From NCBI GenBank assembly GCA_036897625.1, contig JAYMTA010001334.1, forward strand, positions 1 through 20,563: a DNA stretch of 20,563 nt. The letters run 5' to 3'. The notes under the pieces were generated by a model that saw only the letters and a program-made list of their open reading frames with translations, was not told the DNA's origin and made no database searches. A program made the position numbers and the translations under genes. Shown here in pieces: positions 10,101 through 19,500 of the stretch (position 1 is the stretch's first letter; the number at the start of each line of letters is the position of its first letter). The stretch comes from Pelargonium cotyledonis (lineage: Eukaryota; Streptophyta; Magnoliopsida; Geraniales; Geraniaceae).

Positions 10101-12521
10101 GTCTTGATAATATGCATCACTTCTTCATTTTTTAAAGCTTCCATTTTGTAAAAAAATCTGTATGTATTTTCTCTTCCGATCTATCACTTCATGACCGGCT
10201 TCTCATACTTGAATTCTCCCCTCTTCTACTGCTGTAGCAATTTGATGCTCACTAAACATGAGTTAGGATGACTAGCTTGGGCTACATAAACCATTTATCA
10301 AATGACCTGAACTTTAATATCGAAAATCATGTCTCTATGGGCAATGCATTTAACACAGCCATTTTTGAAGATTCGTCGTATCAGATTAAGAACTTGAAGT
10401 GTTGTTTTACTAAAGATGTTTTGTTGGTCTTTTTCTTCCCTATCAGCAAGAAGCAGACAGAATAAAGGCAATGCAGCAGGAGAATTCGATTAGACCTAGA
10501 TATGAGGGAAGCACTAGCAGGTAATTTTCAATCTTGTAATTGTGGATTTGTTCTTGGTTTTCTTTGTTCTGTTTGATTCATTTGGTGCTAGTACTAAGTG
10601 AGTACTGTGTATAGGGCAATTATGTTTGCCTACATGTGCTATCCATTTGGCTCCTCTTGCAGTTCATTTAGTTCTACGTGTATATATATATACTATCTTG
10701 CTTTGATATTTTCGTACTTCTTAAATGGTCTTTTAAGTTTTGTGAATTTCATGAATTGGTGGTGTTGTAATGTCATTTTCTTTTTTATGTAGGTTGCTTA
10801 TGAAGGATATGTCTTCTCGAGAAAAGAAAAAGGAGGATGACGCTGATGTACATCTAGCTCGAAAGATAATGCAGAACAAACAGTATAGTATGCCAGGTCG
10901 TGCAGATGATGAATATGATTTTGAAGATGGTCCAAGCAAGAAGTCACGGAAAAAGGGTGGTGGTGATGACCGTAAGGTCTCTCAAAGGAGTAGTCTTGCA
11001 ACACACATCTTGACTCAGCAAGAGCGCTGCCTTTTTTGCTTTGAGAATCCAAAGAGGCCAAAACATCTTGTGGTGTCAATAGCAAATTTCACATATTTGA
11101 TGTTGCCACAGTGGCAGTCTGTTGTTCCAGGTCATTGCTGCATCTTGACCACACAGGTGAGCTTAATAATCTATCTAACTGCCCTTTATTTGACATGCAA
11201 AGTAAGTTAGATTAGGCTTATGTAATAATTGGATCCTAGTTTTGAATAAGCCTGAATTCATCATTTTGGGAAATTAGGATGATTTGTGAAAATGAACCTA
11301 ATCCATTTGCATCTAGTAGGAAATTCATCTATCAAGATGGAAGTATCAGTAGCAAAAGTGGAGCACAATGTCTGATCTATTCTTATAATTTGGTTACTTG
11401 TGAATAGTGTTACTTCTTCAGTCTTGAATTCCAAAACCGTTTCTATCATGACTTGAAGTAGGGTTGCTTAAATTATTTGGAGTAGCAACATGCAGTCATC
11501 TAGGGACATTGATATTGTGCTAAACACAGTAGCCCGATTCTTTTTCTTAGAAAGTGAAAAAATAATCTTATGATTTGAGTTTATTCATGTGGGCTTATTT
11601 AGTTGTATTATTCGTGTTTTTATGTTTTGATTAATATTTCCTTATGTTTACAGCATGAGTCATCTACAAGAACAGTTGACAATAATGTGTGGGATGAAAT
11701 TCGCAACTTCAAGAAGTGCCTTATAATGATGTTTGCAAAACAAGACAAGGAATTAATATTCCTTGAAACAGTGATGGGGTTGGCTCAACAACGCCGTCAT
11801 TGTATGGTCGAGTGCATTCCCTTGCCTCAAGATATAGCAAAAGAGGCTCCTCTTTACTTTAAAAAGGTCAGTTTTTATGTTTATTTTTGAATATTTTTCA
11901 GTACTTCAATTTTCTGATTGTTTGTTTATTCTGAATGAAATCCTTGGGAAGTTTTCAAGAATGATAGTACTCTGTTTCTGCTCTTGTATTATCTTTTGAT
12001 GCCCATAATTCAACGTATAGATGAAAAGAATCAAGATGATTTCTCCAAAAGTTTTTTTATGCACAGAAGTCATTATGTGGTGTAAAGCTTGTTGGATGAA
12101 CATTAGTTACTACTTTACATGTATTTGCTATATTTAGTGCATTTACTACATTGGTTACAATATACAAATTTCTGAAGCAAATTTTGTTCAGGCAATTGAC
12201 GAAGCTGAAGATGAGTGGAGCCAGCACAATGCGAAGAAGCTCATTGATACTAGTGTGAAGGGGTTGCGCTGTTCAATTCCCAAGGACTTCCCATACTTCC
12301 ACGTTGAATTCGGTCTCAGCAAGGGATTCGTCCACGTGATCGACGATGAACAACAGTTCAAAAGCAACCTCGGGCTCAATGTAATTAGAGGCATGCTTGA
12401 ATTGGCAGAGGAAGACATGTACCGGCGTCGGAGGCACGAGTCAATGGAGACACAGAAGCTGGCGGTTAGCAGTTTCGTCAGAGACTGGGAGCCCTTTGAT
12501 TGGACAAAACAGCTGGAATAA
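7160..12521 (+). CDS. CWF19L2: CWF19-like protein 2 (CwfJ family splicing factor); 10 coding exons
   Basis: Exons 7160-7204, 7292-7643, 7736-7881, 8745-8948, 9022-9165, 9543-9926, 10447-10520, 10793-11156, 11654-11866 and 12192-12521 join in phase to 751 residues. The start is MLSGVKFISREEIGK. Residues about 16-130 are a low-complexity Lys/Arg/Ser/Asp stretch with SSDED-like patches, as in many spliceosomal proteins. Then come MGLDWMLRPKEP, a charged linker with ELNPYFKDNGSGYP, and NTGRDYLKDVSLRPRDMKAPK. The CwfJ C-terminal domain 1 begins around CLFCF (529-533) and includes PGHCC (562-566). Domain 2 includes RRHCMVECIPLP (618-629) and FPYFHVEFGLSKGF (675-688), ending EPFDWTKQLE. Cwf19 proteins associate with late/post-catalytic spliceosomes and lariat intron processing; action in the nucleus is inferred from the family. 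The intron 9166-9542 holds a possible 39-nt in-frame exon (see that entry), so an isoform of 764 residues is conceivable. Confidence 0.93.
9328..9366 (+). other. Possible 39-nt cassette or relic exon in intron 5 of the CWF19-like gene
   Basis: A segment between ATTCAG (ending 9327) and a strong donor GTAAGG (9367) is 39 nt and open in the frame set by exon 5. Including it would add 13 residues (IRINMRLRNHLPK) without shifting exon 6. In another frame the same DNA reads YEVEESSAK, resembling the acidic linker of this protein, but that frame is closed by TAA just upstream (9336-9338) and would not join in phase. Either a real alternative exon or a decayed one is possible; chance cannot be excluded. 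Confidence 0.25.
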
Positions 12522-12780
12522 GTTCCTTAAAGCATTGTAACAACAAAATTAATTTAGACCCACTGCATGTCATTGCTCTTTTGTAACCTTATGGTGTTGT
12601 TCAAATCCATTTGGCAAGCTATGTTTAGCAATTCAAAAATGTTTTTATTGAATTGTGACAGCCCTTGTTGACTGGATTGGGTTAGAGGAAGAGAAACTTT
12701 ACAGCTATTAGCTTAATCTAATCATGTAATTTGACCAAGTAATTTAAAATTTGAATTCGTTAATGTCTTGTTTTGTTTTA
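12522..12780 (+). terminator. 3' UTR region of the CWF19-like gene
   Basis: Trailer after TAA 12519-12521. It is AT-rich with several TGTAA motifs (12536-12540, 12582-12586) and T-rich blocks but no canonical AATAAA close to the stop. Cleavage probably occurs within a few hundred bases; the position is not resolved. Confidence 0.35.
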
Positions 12781-12801
12781 TGCACCGACTCCGGAAGAAT
12801 T

Positions 12802-12842
12802 TGGGCCCATTTGTGGGGGCGTAGGCCCAATAAAAGGCCCAC
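12802..12842. promoter_or_regulatory. Cluster of GGCCCA / TGGGCC (site II-type) motifs
   Basis: TGGGCCCA at 12802-12809, AGGCCCAA at 12823-12830 and AAGGCCCAC at 12834-12842 lie within 41 bp. Such TGGGCY elements are bound by TCP factors and mark promoters of growth-related and translation genes in plants. Here they sit just past the CWF19-like gene and about 1.4 kb before the kinase leader, so the gene they serve is unclear. They may be distal kinase elements or the promoter of an unrecognised transcript. Confidence 0.4.
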
Positions 12843-13114
12843 TTGGTACCATACTTTAGTTGTTATTCCAATGGCAATTTGGTAAATAAGTGGCAACAAT
12901 GTGACCTAAACGAATGTTGCAGGCTGGCCTGTGCCGATCCAACTTAGAATTAACGCAGCCAAGTGGTAGTGTTAGATTGGTGGCGACACCGTGGTTGCAA
13001 AAGCTGACACCTCAGGGGACAGCTCAGCACCCACCGATTATACCAAATTTAATTCTCAATAAATAATGTGGTAAATTTTAGTATACGCAATATAGATTTT
13101 TATTTTTATCCGTG

Positions 13115-13145
13115 GAAGCTGAAGCAGAAGCAGAAGCAGAAACAG
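13115..13145 (+). repeat. GAAGCA microsatellite
   Basis: About four units of GAAGC(A/T)/GAAGCA, the last degenerating to GAAACA, occur in non-coding DNA between the CWF19-like and kinase genes. It is a simple sequence repeat with no coding context. Confidence 0.6.
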
Positions 13146-13454
13146 ATAAGATTGAACATGCTACCGGCCCACTCTACCAAACTAAAGCTCTTTTTGCACT
13201 ACATTTTCAAATTTTGGTCCCAAATCAATTATATGTACTACTACTCACCCCTCTCAAAACTGAATGTTCATACACTAATTAGAGTGACTTGTTTTCTTTT
13301 CAGGGTTTCGTGTTTGTGTCCGTGAGTTGCGCAGAATATAAAAATATATTTATAGTGACTTTTCTATTAGGTTGTTGATCGAGGATTGAACACTTGAAAA
13401 GAAGATTTAGTTAGGTCAAAGTTTGATAGACAAATATTGTAATTGATTCTTAAT

Positions 13455-13596
13455 ACTCGAATACCAATGATAGCGAATCGCAGTTGTAGAATTGTGTAGA
13501 TGACTTTTTTTATGAAAAATAACAGTCAATAGAGTATTACTTTGTATTGAGGTGAACAGAACCCCTAGCCCAACCACGGGAGGGGGTAATCTATCA
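13455..13596 (-). mobile_element. Possible LTR/TRIM-like remnant with primer-binding-like site (minus strand)
   Basis: On the minus strand, TGGTATTCGAGT (13466-13455) matches 9 of 12 positions of the plant initiator-tRNA-Met primer-binding site TGGTATCAGAGC. It lies one base past CTATCA, the end of a segment bounded on the + strand by TGATAG (13468-13473) and CTATCA (13591-13596). This gives TG...CA ends with a 6-bp inverted terminus and a length of 129 bp, in the LTR range of TRIM elements. No second LTR, polypurine tract or target duplication is seen, so it would be a fragment. Chance agreement is possible. Confidence 0.25.
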
Positions 13597-14140
13597 TGGA
13601 GCCTCAATCTGGTTGTGCCAAGAAAGCCTGTCGCGACGAGATTGAGTGCCCACGCTCAATGCTCACTTTTCCAACTTAATCTTTTTTCGTGCACAACCAA
13701 ATTTGGTGCGATGATGTTGTTCATGAGGATTTTATTTTGTTTTTCTTGATCATCGAAGGGGTTGGAATGCCTTGACATTGACTTCAATGGTTCGAGCACA
13801 ACCCATGAATTAGCGTGATGGCTTCATGAGCAAGTTCGCGTAAGACTCAATCAAAACACAATAAAACAAAGTACAAACTAGGTGTCCACAAATTTATTCT
13901 ACGAATCATGATATTTTCTCACTAGGTTAGTAGAACATCAAACCATAACTTTTGGTTATGATTCTTTTTGAGATTAGCTATATAAAAACATGGAAATTTA
14001 GGATAGAAGAGGCATCCAAATTCAATTAAAATAGTAATAATGAATGTTGGATGGAGTTTGGTAATGACATGACATGGTTGAAGCAGTAGAACAAAAACAG
14101 GAATCGTAGCCCCAAAAAACAGGGGACCCACGAAAGAGCT
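13597..14140. other. Intergenic stretch with small inverted repeats, no gene seen
   Basis: No coding or RNA gene is supported. Visible structures are a hairpin at 13641-13660 (eight pairs including one G-T, loop CCCA), a 12-bp palindrome ACCAAATTTGGT at 13696-13707, and TGGTTGTGC (13610-13618) opposed by GCACAACCA (13691-13699). The motif GCACAACC recurs at 13796. CATGAA/TTCATG at 13804-13828 forms another weak stem. This clustering suggests debris of a repetitive element but no family is recognised. Confidence 0.4.
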
Positions 14141-14146
14141 GGTGGC

Positions 14147-14152
14147 CACGTG
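14147..14152. promoter_or_regulatory. G-box upstream of the kinase gene
   Basis: CACGTG in the context GGCCACGTGATGG lies about 65 bp upstream of the first TATA box. It is a potential bZIP/bHLH site; its use here is inferred from motif and position. Confidence 0.45.
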
Positions 14153-14212
14153 ATGGTACTAAAAAAAGATCACGACCGTCGGTTACATGAGAAAAAAGAA
14201 ACGCTGAGGAGC

Positions 14213-14248
14213 TATAAAATAGTCGATTCAATTTTGGAGGGTATAAAA
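14213..14248 (+). promoter_or_regulatory. Two candidate TATA boxes of the kinase gene
   Basis: TATAAAAT at 14213-14220 and TATAAAA at 14242-14248 lie 29 bp apart. The second is followed by a purine-rich leader (AGAAAGAGAG, then AGAGAGAGAAAGG). Transcription would begin around 14245-14280. Either or both may be used. Confidence 0.5.
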
Positions 14249-15157
14249 ACAGAAAGAGAGTGGTGGGTGTGAAATATTGAAATTTTCGTTGGCTTTGAAG
14301 GAAAGCGAAGAGTTTTAGAGAGAGAAAGGTTTGTTGCTATTGGGTTGCATACAGAGAAGCTCTGGATTCCACCTCCTCCCGTCCCTCGCGACGGTGGTTA
14401 TGCTGTTTGGCTCTCTGCAGGTATCATCAATCACCGCCAAATTCATCATTTTTTTCTGGATTTGTTTCAGCTTGATTGATTCGGCTCGGATCGGATCGGA
14501 TCTGGTTTCGAGGTTTGATTAGTTAATAGGTTTCTGTGAGCTGTGATTGATTTGGCGCTGGGTTTGTTTCATCCTTGATACTTTTTCATTATTGTGCCGT
14601 ACGTGTTTTGCGGTATCGAGGAATATTGTTTTGTCGTTTTATGTATTGGGGGAAATTGGTTTTTAGGGTTTGTTGGATGGTTTCTAGATGACGTGAAAAG
14701 GGTCCTAAGAGATTTGGGATTCAAGAGGTGTTAAGCTTCAACCTTTTTTCTTGTTTTTACCAACAAACGATTAGAACTGGAATTAGGGGCTATTGATTCT
14801 GTGATATATGGATTTCATTTCTAGAACTCAATGACTTGTTGGATAGTAAATGTGATGTCCTGTTATTAAATTGGTACTGTGTTTTATTTGATGACATTTA
14901 GTGGGGGGGCATATTGCATTATGAAATGCATGTTTGTGTTTTTAATGTAGCTTGTTACATTAGCATGTTTATTTTCATATGGGTTATTTAACTGTTGTAC
15001 TGGCACCGGACTTGCAAATATTATGTTATTAAGAACGGTAAATCATTTTATGTTATTTTGGTTTTTGTTCCCCAGTCTCGTGTCTCCTGTTTTAGTGTAT
15101 AAGTTATTTTTTGTTAGAATTGTTCTCAGCACAGTTGACATGAACCAACACCCACTG

Positions 15158-15189
15158 TGTCAATTGTGTTCAAGGCAACACAATTGACA
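15158..15189. repeat. Perfect 13-bp inverted repeat in the kinase leader intron
   Basis: TGTCAATTGTGTT (15158-15170) and AACACAATTGACA (15177-15189) are exact reverse complements around a 6-nt loop CAAGGC, so the transcript could form a compact hairpin. A near copy of the right arm with its flank (ACAGTTGACATGAA, 15131-15144, against ACAATTGACATGAA) lies just upstream as a direct repeat. No known element is recognised. Confidence 0.65.
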
Positions 15190-15561
15190 TGAAATCACTT
15201 TTTCAGTTTGTTTTTTTTTTCTATAAAAGAAATTTTGGCATAGTTAATTTTTAGTGTTACTCTTCTAATTGTATTAGGGAACCAATACAATATAAGTAAT
15301 AGTTGGGTATATCCTGTTCTGTTTTTTCTTTTAGGCATCAGATTTCACGAATTTAGAACAGAATTTATTATCATAAATCTTAGTTGTGGTGTGATGACTT
15401 CTGCAGTTCAGCTTGTTAAGATAGTATTGAGGTTGGAATGCAGTATTATTACACACTGAATTTTGTTAGTTTATAATTCATTGGATTGATCTGCTTCTGT
15501 TGTTGTGTCATCAGTTTTTTCCGGACTTGGATCTAAAGAGCTTTGGTTTACTTATCAAGAC

Positions 15562-15687
15562 ATGGAGCACACATGTTTCTGGTCGAAGTGCTACCAGTAC
15601 AGGGTTTTGTCATTCCAGGAAGTGCTCGACTGGCGGTTTCTCGTCCTTGGGGATTTTCTTCTGGTTTCCTTTGTCAACTGCACTTAG
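15562..15687 (+). promoter_or_regulatory. Upstream ORF of 41 codons in a kinase leader exon
   Basis: An ATG at 15562 opens a frame of 41 residues beginning MEHTCFWSKC, rich in Phe, Leu, Val and Cys, closing with TAG at 15685-15687 inside the candidate leader exon 15515-15775. If that exon is retained, ribosomes would meet this frame first. No similarity is recognised; a role in damping kinase translation is inference. Confidence 0.3.
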
Positions 15688-16266
15688 TGTTCGGTTTCTC
15701 TTGAATGATCAGTACAGGAGGCGTAATGCAACTTTCTTCTAAGATAGATGTTGGATCTTTAGTGCACTTATACAAGTAAGCAATATATCAATTTATTACG
15801 GGGTTGGAATCTCTCTAAAAGCTTCTGATGTATTTTTTTTGTTGATAGTGCATTCTCGGTACAACATCCAATCAGATTTGTTGGAAAAACGTCTTCCGGG
15901 GTATGGATTAACTCGCTTATTTGCACACATGTATTATTCCGTTGACTGTTTCAATTGTTATATTCTCCACATTTGCTTCTTTCTTACATTTATTTTACCA
16001 CAGGGCTGAAGTCTGCAAGTAACAGATTGAAAGTTGGTTGTGTAGTTAAGCGTAGATAAACTGTTGCATATTTTCTCAGTGGACATTTGGTACCAGCTAC
16101 AGTAATAATACATTGTCAGCTAGCTGAAGATTTTGCGAAGATTTCTTGTTAGTATAAATGAGTGAGCTGTTATGAAGTTTTTAAACCTGCGGACGGCTGT
16201 TTTGAACTAAGGGACTCTGCTGACGGCTATAACAATCATTTGGTTGGTTCACAGCTTGTTGTCAAT

Positions 16267-16404
16267 ATGTTCTGTGGTGCTCATTATTTCTTGATGTCTT
16301 GTGACGTACTTGAAGGCATGGCTTTAGTTATAAATAAGGCTGGGAAGCCTGTCCATCACAAACATTCTGGTTTTGTGCAATTGCATGTTACTTCAGAAAA
16401 TTAA
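16267..16404 (+). promoter_or_regulatory. Upstream ORF of 45 codons in the last kinase leader exon
   Basis: An ATG at 16267 starts a 45-residue frame (begins MFCGAHYFLM, ends QLHVTSEN) that closes with TAA at 16402-16404, about 160 nt before the kinase ATG. The frame stays open further upstream to about 16162 without another ATG. A five-codon frame (ATG 16158, TGA 16173-16175) precedes it. No family is recognised. Confidence 0.3.
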
Positions 16405-16564
16405 TGTTGGATTCAGCTATACCAGCAAGGCAGATTGTTTGTAGTCTATAGAGTTCTACAGATCATATGCTGAGGATAGAAGCCACTTACATTTGTGAGT
16501 TTTTGTTCTTTTGTTGAATAAAGAGTCACGAGCCATTGAAACTACTTGGTATTCCTCAACAAGA

Positions 16565-19500
16565 ATGGAAAGGTGGGTAAAATACATATTTGCCTTAGTT
16601 TATTATGCTTAATGCATATTAGTGTTCATGACATTTTTGTTTTTACTTCAGGTACAAGTTAATTAAGGAGGTTGGTGATGGAACATTTGGGACTGTGTGG
16701 CGAGCTATAAATAAGCAGAGTGGTGAAGTTGTATGTTTCTTGTGCTTTTCTTTTGCGTGTGTAATATTCCAATACTGCTCTTAAATTTAGCCATTTCTGT
16801 GCTTAAAATAAATAGTTTGTTTTTGCAGGTTGCAATAAAAAAAATGAAGAAAAAGTATTATTCTTGGGATGAATGTGTAAATCTCAGAGAAGTTAAGGTA
16901 GTTTTATCATCTGTACCACGCTCTTGTTCAGCTTTTATGCTTTACACATACTAAGCTTATCTTTTTTGCAGTCATTGCGAAAAATGAATCATCCAAACAT
17001 TGTTAAGCTGAAGGAAGTCATCAGGGAAAGTGACATCCTGTATTTTGTCTTTGAATACATGGTAAGCAGCACTTTTTCATCATGGTGACTTATAATTTGT
17101 TGCTTTCATGTCTGAACAACTTTTCAATTATAACTTTTCAATTTTAGGAGTTCAACCTATATCAACTTATGAAAGACAGAGAGAAGCTTTTCTCAGAAAC
17201 TGATATAAGGAATTGGTGTTTCCAAATATTTCAAGGTCTTGCATACATGCACCAGCGTGGATATTTTCATCGTGACCTGAAGCCAGGTAATAGAACATAG
17301 AACATGTAAATTGCTTTTCTTGTTTATCTTAACCGAAAAACCCACCTTATGGAGATCTTTCTCTTCTCCTTGAGAGTGACTAACCAAAGTTTTGTCAGAA
17401 ATTGTGCATAAAACTGTTTGATATTTGCAACTATTAGCTACTATTCTGTGGATATAGAGATATGAACTATATCCTCTTTTCTGTTAACTTTTTTTATTTT
17501 TATATCCTTAAAAAAAAAAGGCTAAAGGTGTCCGGTTTCTCCTAGTCATATTCTGGATTCTTTAATCCAATTTTATGTTGATATTTGTTGGGTAATAGTT
17601 ATTTGTAATCTTTGTTTGGTTTGTTCTTTGTTATTCTATGATTTTGTAGAGAACTTGTTGGTGACTAAAGACATAATTAAAGTTGCTGATTTTGGTCTTG
17701 CTCGAGAAATTAGTTCACAACCACCATACACTGAGTATGTCTCAACGCGCTGGTAGGTGTCCTGAATTGCCTTCAAAATCACTCTTTCAACTTGTATGCC
17801 CCTTTTAGATGTCATTATTGACTTCTATTGTTCATGTCAGGTACCGAGCCCCTGAAGTGCTGCTTCAATCATACCTCTATAGCTCTAAAGTTGGTTAGTG
17901 TTTGATTGGAAGAAGTGATTTTTGATGCAAATTGAAAAATAATGATTCCTGAACCAATTGATTCTAATTCTTAAGTCTGTTTGTGTATGCTGTTTTGCTT
18001 CAGATATGTGGGCAATGGGTGCTATCATGGCTGAGCTGTTCACCCTCCGCCCTCTATTCCCTGGTACAAGGTATAGTATTCCTTTCAAAATCCAGTTTCT
18101 CTGCGTATCAGCTGTGTGGGGCAAAAAAATTCGTTCTGCTTTAGGGTTGGACTAAGCATGTGCCAGCTGTGTTTGGGGTTATATCTTATTTTTGGTTCTG
18201 ACTATATGTGCAGTGAAGCAGATGAGATCTACAAAATATGCAGTGTAATAGGCAGTCCAACTAAGGAATCTTGGGCTGAAGGACTTTTTCTTGCAAGCTC
18301 AATTAACTACCAATTCCCGCAGGTCAGTTTCATATAGAGTATATGTTGTGTGTGAAGGATTTGCTGATGAGTTTCAGGGGGCACTAAGCTCTAATAATTA
18401 CACGTATATCACATCTTGTTTCCCTTTGTTAACTATTTATAGCTAGTTAGCTACTGGACTCATACTGTTTGAGATACCAGTGTTGGCAGCATATCCATAA
18501 TGATAACAGATTTTAAAATCTTATCAGTGACTGCTAGGTGTATAGTTCCAGAACCCAAGTGCTTAGCATGTATATATTGACACAATATTCAATTCTTTAT
18601 GAATGTAGTTTCCTGGTGTCGATCTTTCCTTATTAATACCATCGGCTAGTGAGCATGCCATCAACTTTATTTCTGTAAGTATTATTTTGAATATATTTTC
18701 CATATTTGTTGAGTGTTTTTCAAACGTTTAGTTTCTTAACAATGTATTTACTTTCATTGTTTATTTCCTAATGATTTGCAGTCACTTTGTTCGTGGGACC
18801 CTTGCAAGAGGCCAACTGCTGCAGAGGCTCTTCAGCATCCTTTCTTCCAGGTGATCATAGGATATATTTACTTATGTTTGATTGTTTCCCTTTAAGCTCA
18901 ATCTTCTGTTGTGGAAGCATTCTTATCAGTTGCCACATTTTAATGCTTGCTTGTTTTTTTGGCAGGGTTGCTTTTATGTTCCACCATCTCTACGCCCCAA
19001 AGCCTCAGTCACTAGAACACCTCCAGCTGGTCTCTCTCTCTCTCTCACACACACACAACATTTTCCTTGTTTTATTTTAATGGGATGCTTAAATAATCAA
19101 TTTATGATTGCATGACTAATTTGCTTGAATGGCTGCAGTTGGAACAAGGGGAGCTTTGGAGCCGCAAAATACCAGGAGGTACTCTGGGGCCTTCCCAAAT
19201 ACCAAGGTCACCAGCCGTTTTGCTTCTCCGAAGTCTAATGTTGTGAACCCTGGTGTGCAACGCAAGTTGGAAATGGTTAATCAGGTGAGTACTTTTGTTA
19301 GCTTTTCTTAATATTCTTCTAATATTTCAATGTGGAGGATGTATAGTACTAGGCTTGTATTTGGATAGGTAAAAGTTGGATTTTCTATAGCATGAAGACA
19401 ATTTTTTTCCACATTTTAAAAGAAATTATGCCCATTGAGTTGGCTAGTAAATAACTACGCTTTAGTTTTCATTTGTGGTTGTACTACTAACTTTTCTCTT

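Larger units (their letters stand above)
14270..16564 (+). other. Spliced 5' leader of the kinase gene
   Basis: Leader exon 1 runs from about 14270 to 14420 (donor CTGCAG|GTATCA). Candidate further leader exons are 15515-15775 (acceptor TCATCAG, donor GTAAGC), 15849-15900 (GATAG / GTATGG) and 16004 onward (ACCACAG), which runs into the coding ATG at 16565 or is spliced once more (GTGAGT at 16495). These limits rest on splice-site appearance only. The first leader intron (14421-15514) is T-rich and about 1.1 kb. Coding similarity starts only at 16565, so everything before it is untranslated or carries upstream ORFs. Confidence 0.4.

Noticed and set aside
13416..13607. 63-codon minus-strand frame
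   Set aside because: No protein similarity; better viewed as part of the possible LTR remnant than as a gene.
13785..13805. GGTTCGAGC resembling a tRNA B box
   Set aside because: No A box at the proper distance and no cloverleaf could be formed around it.
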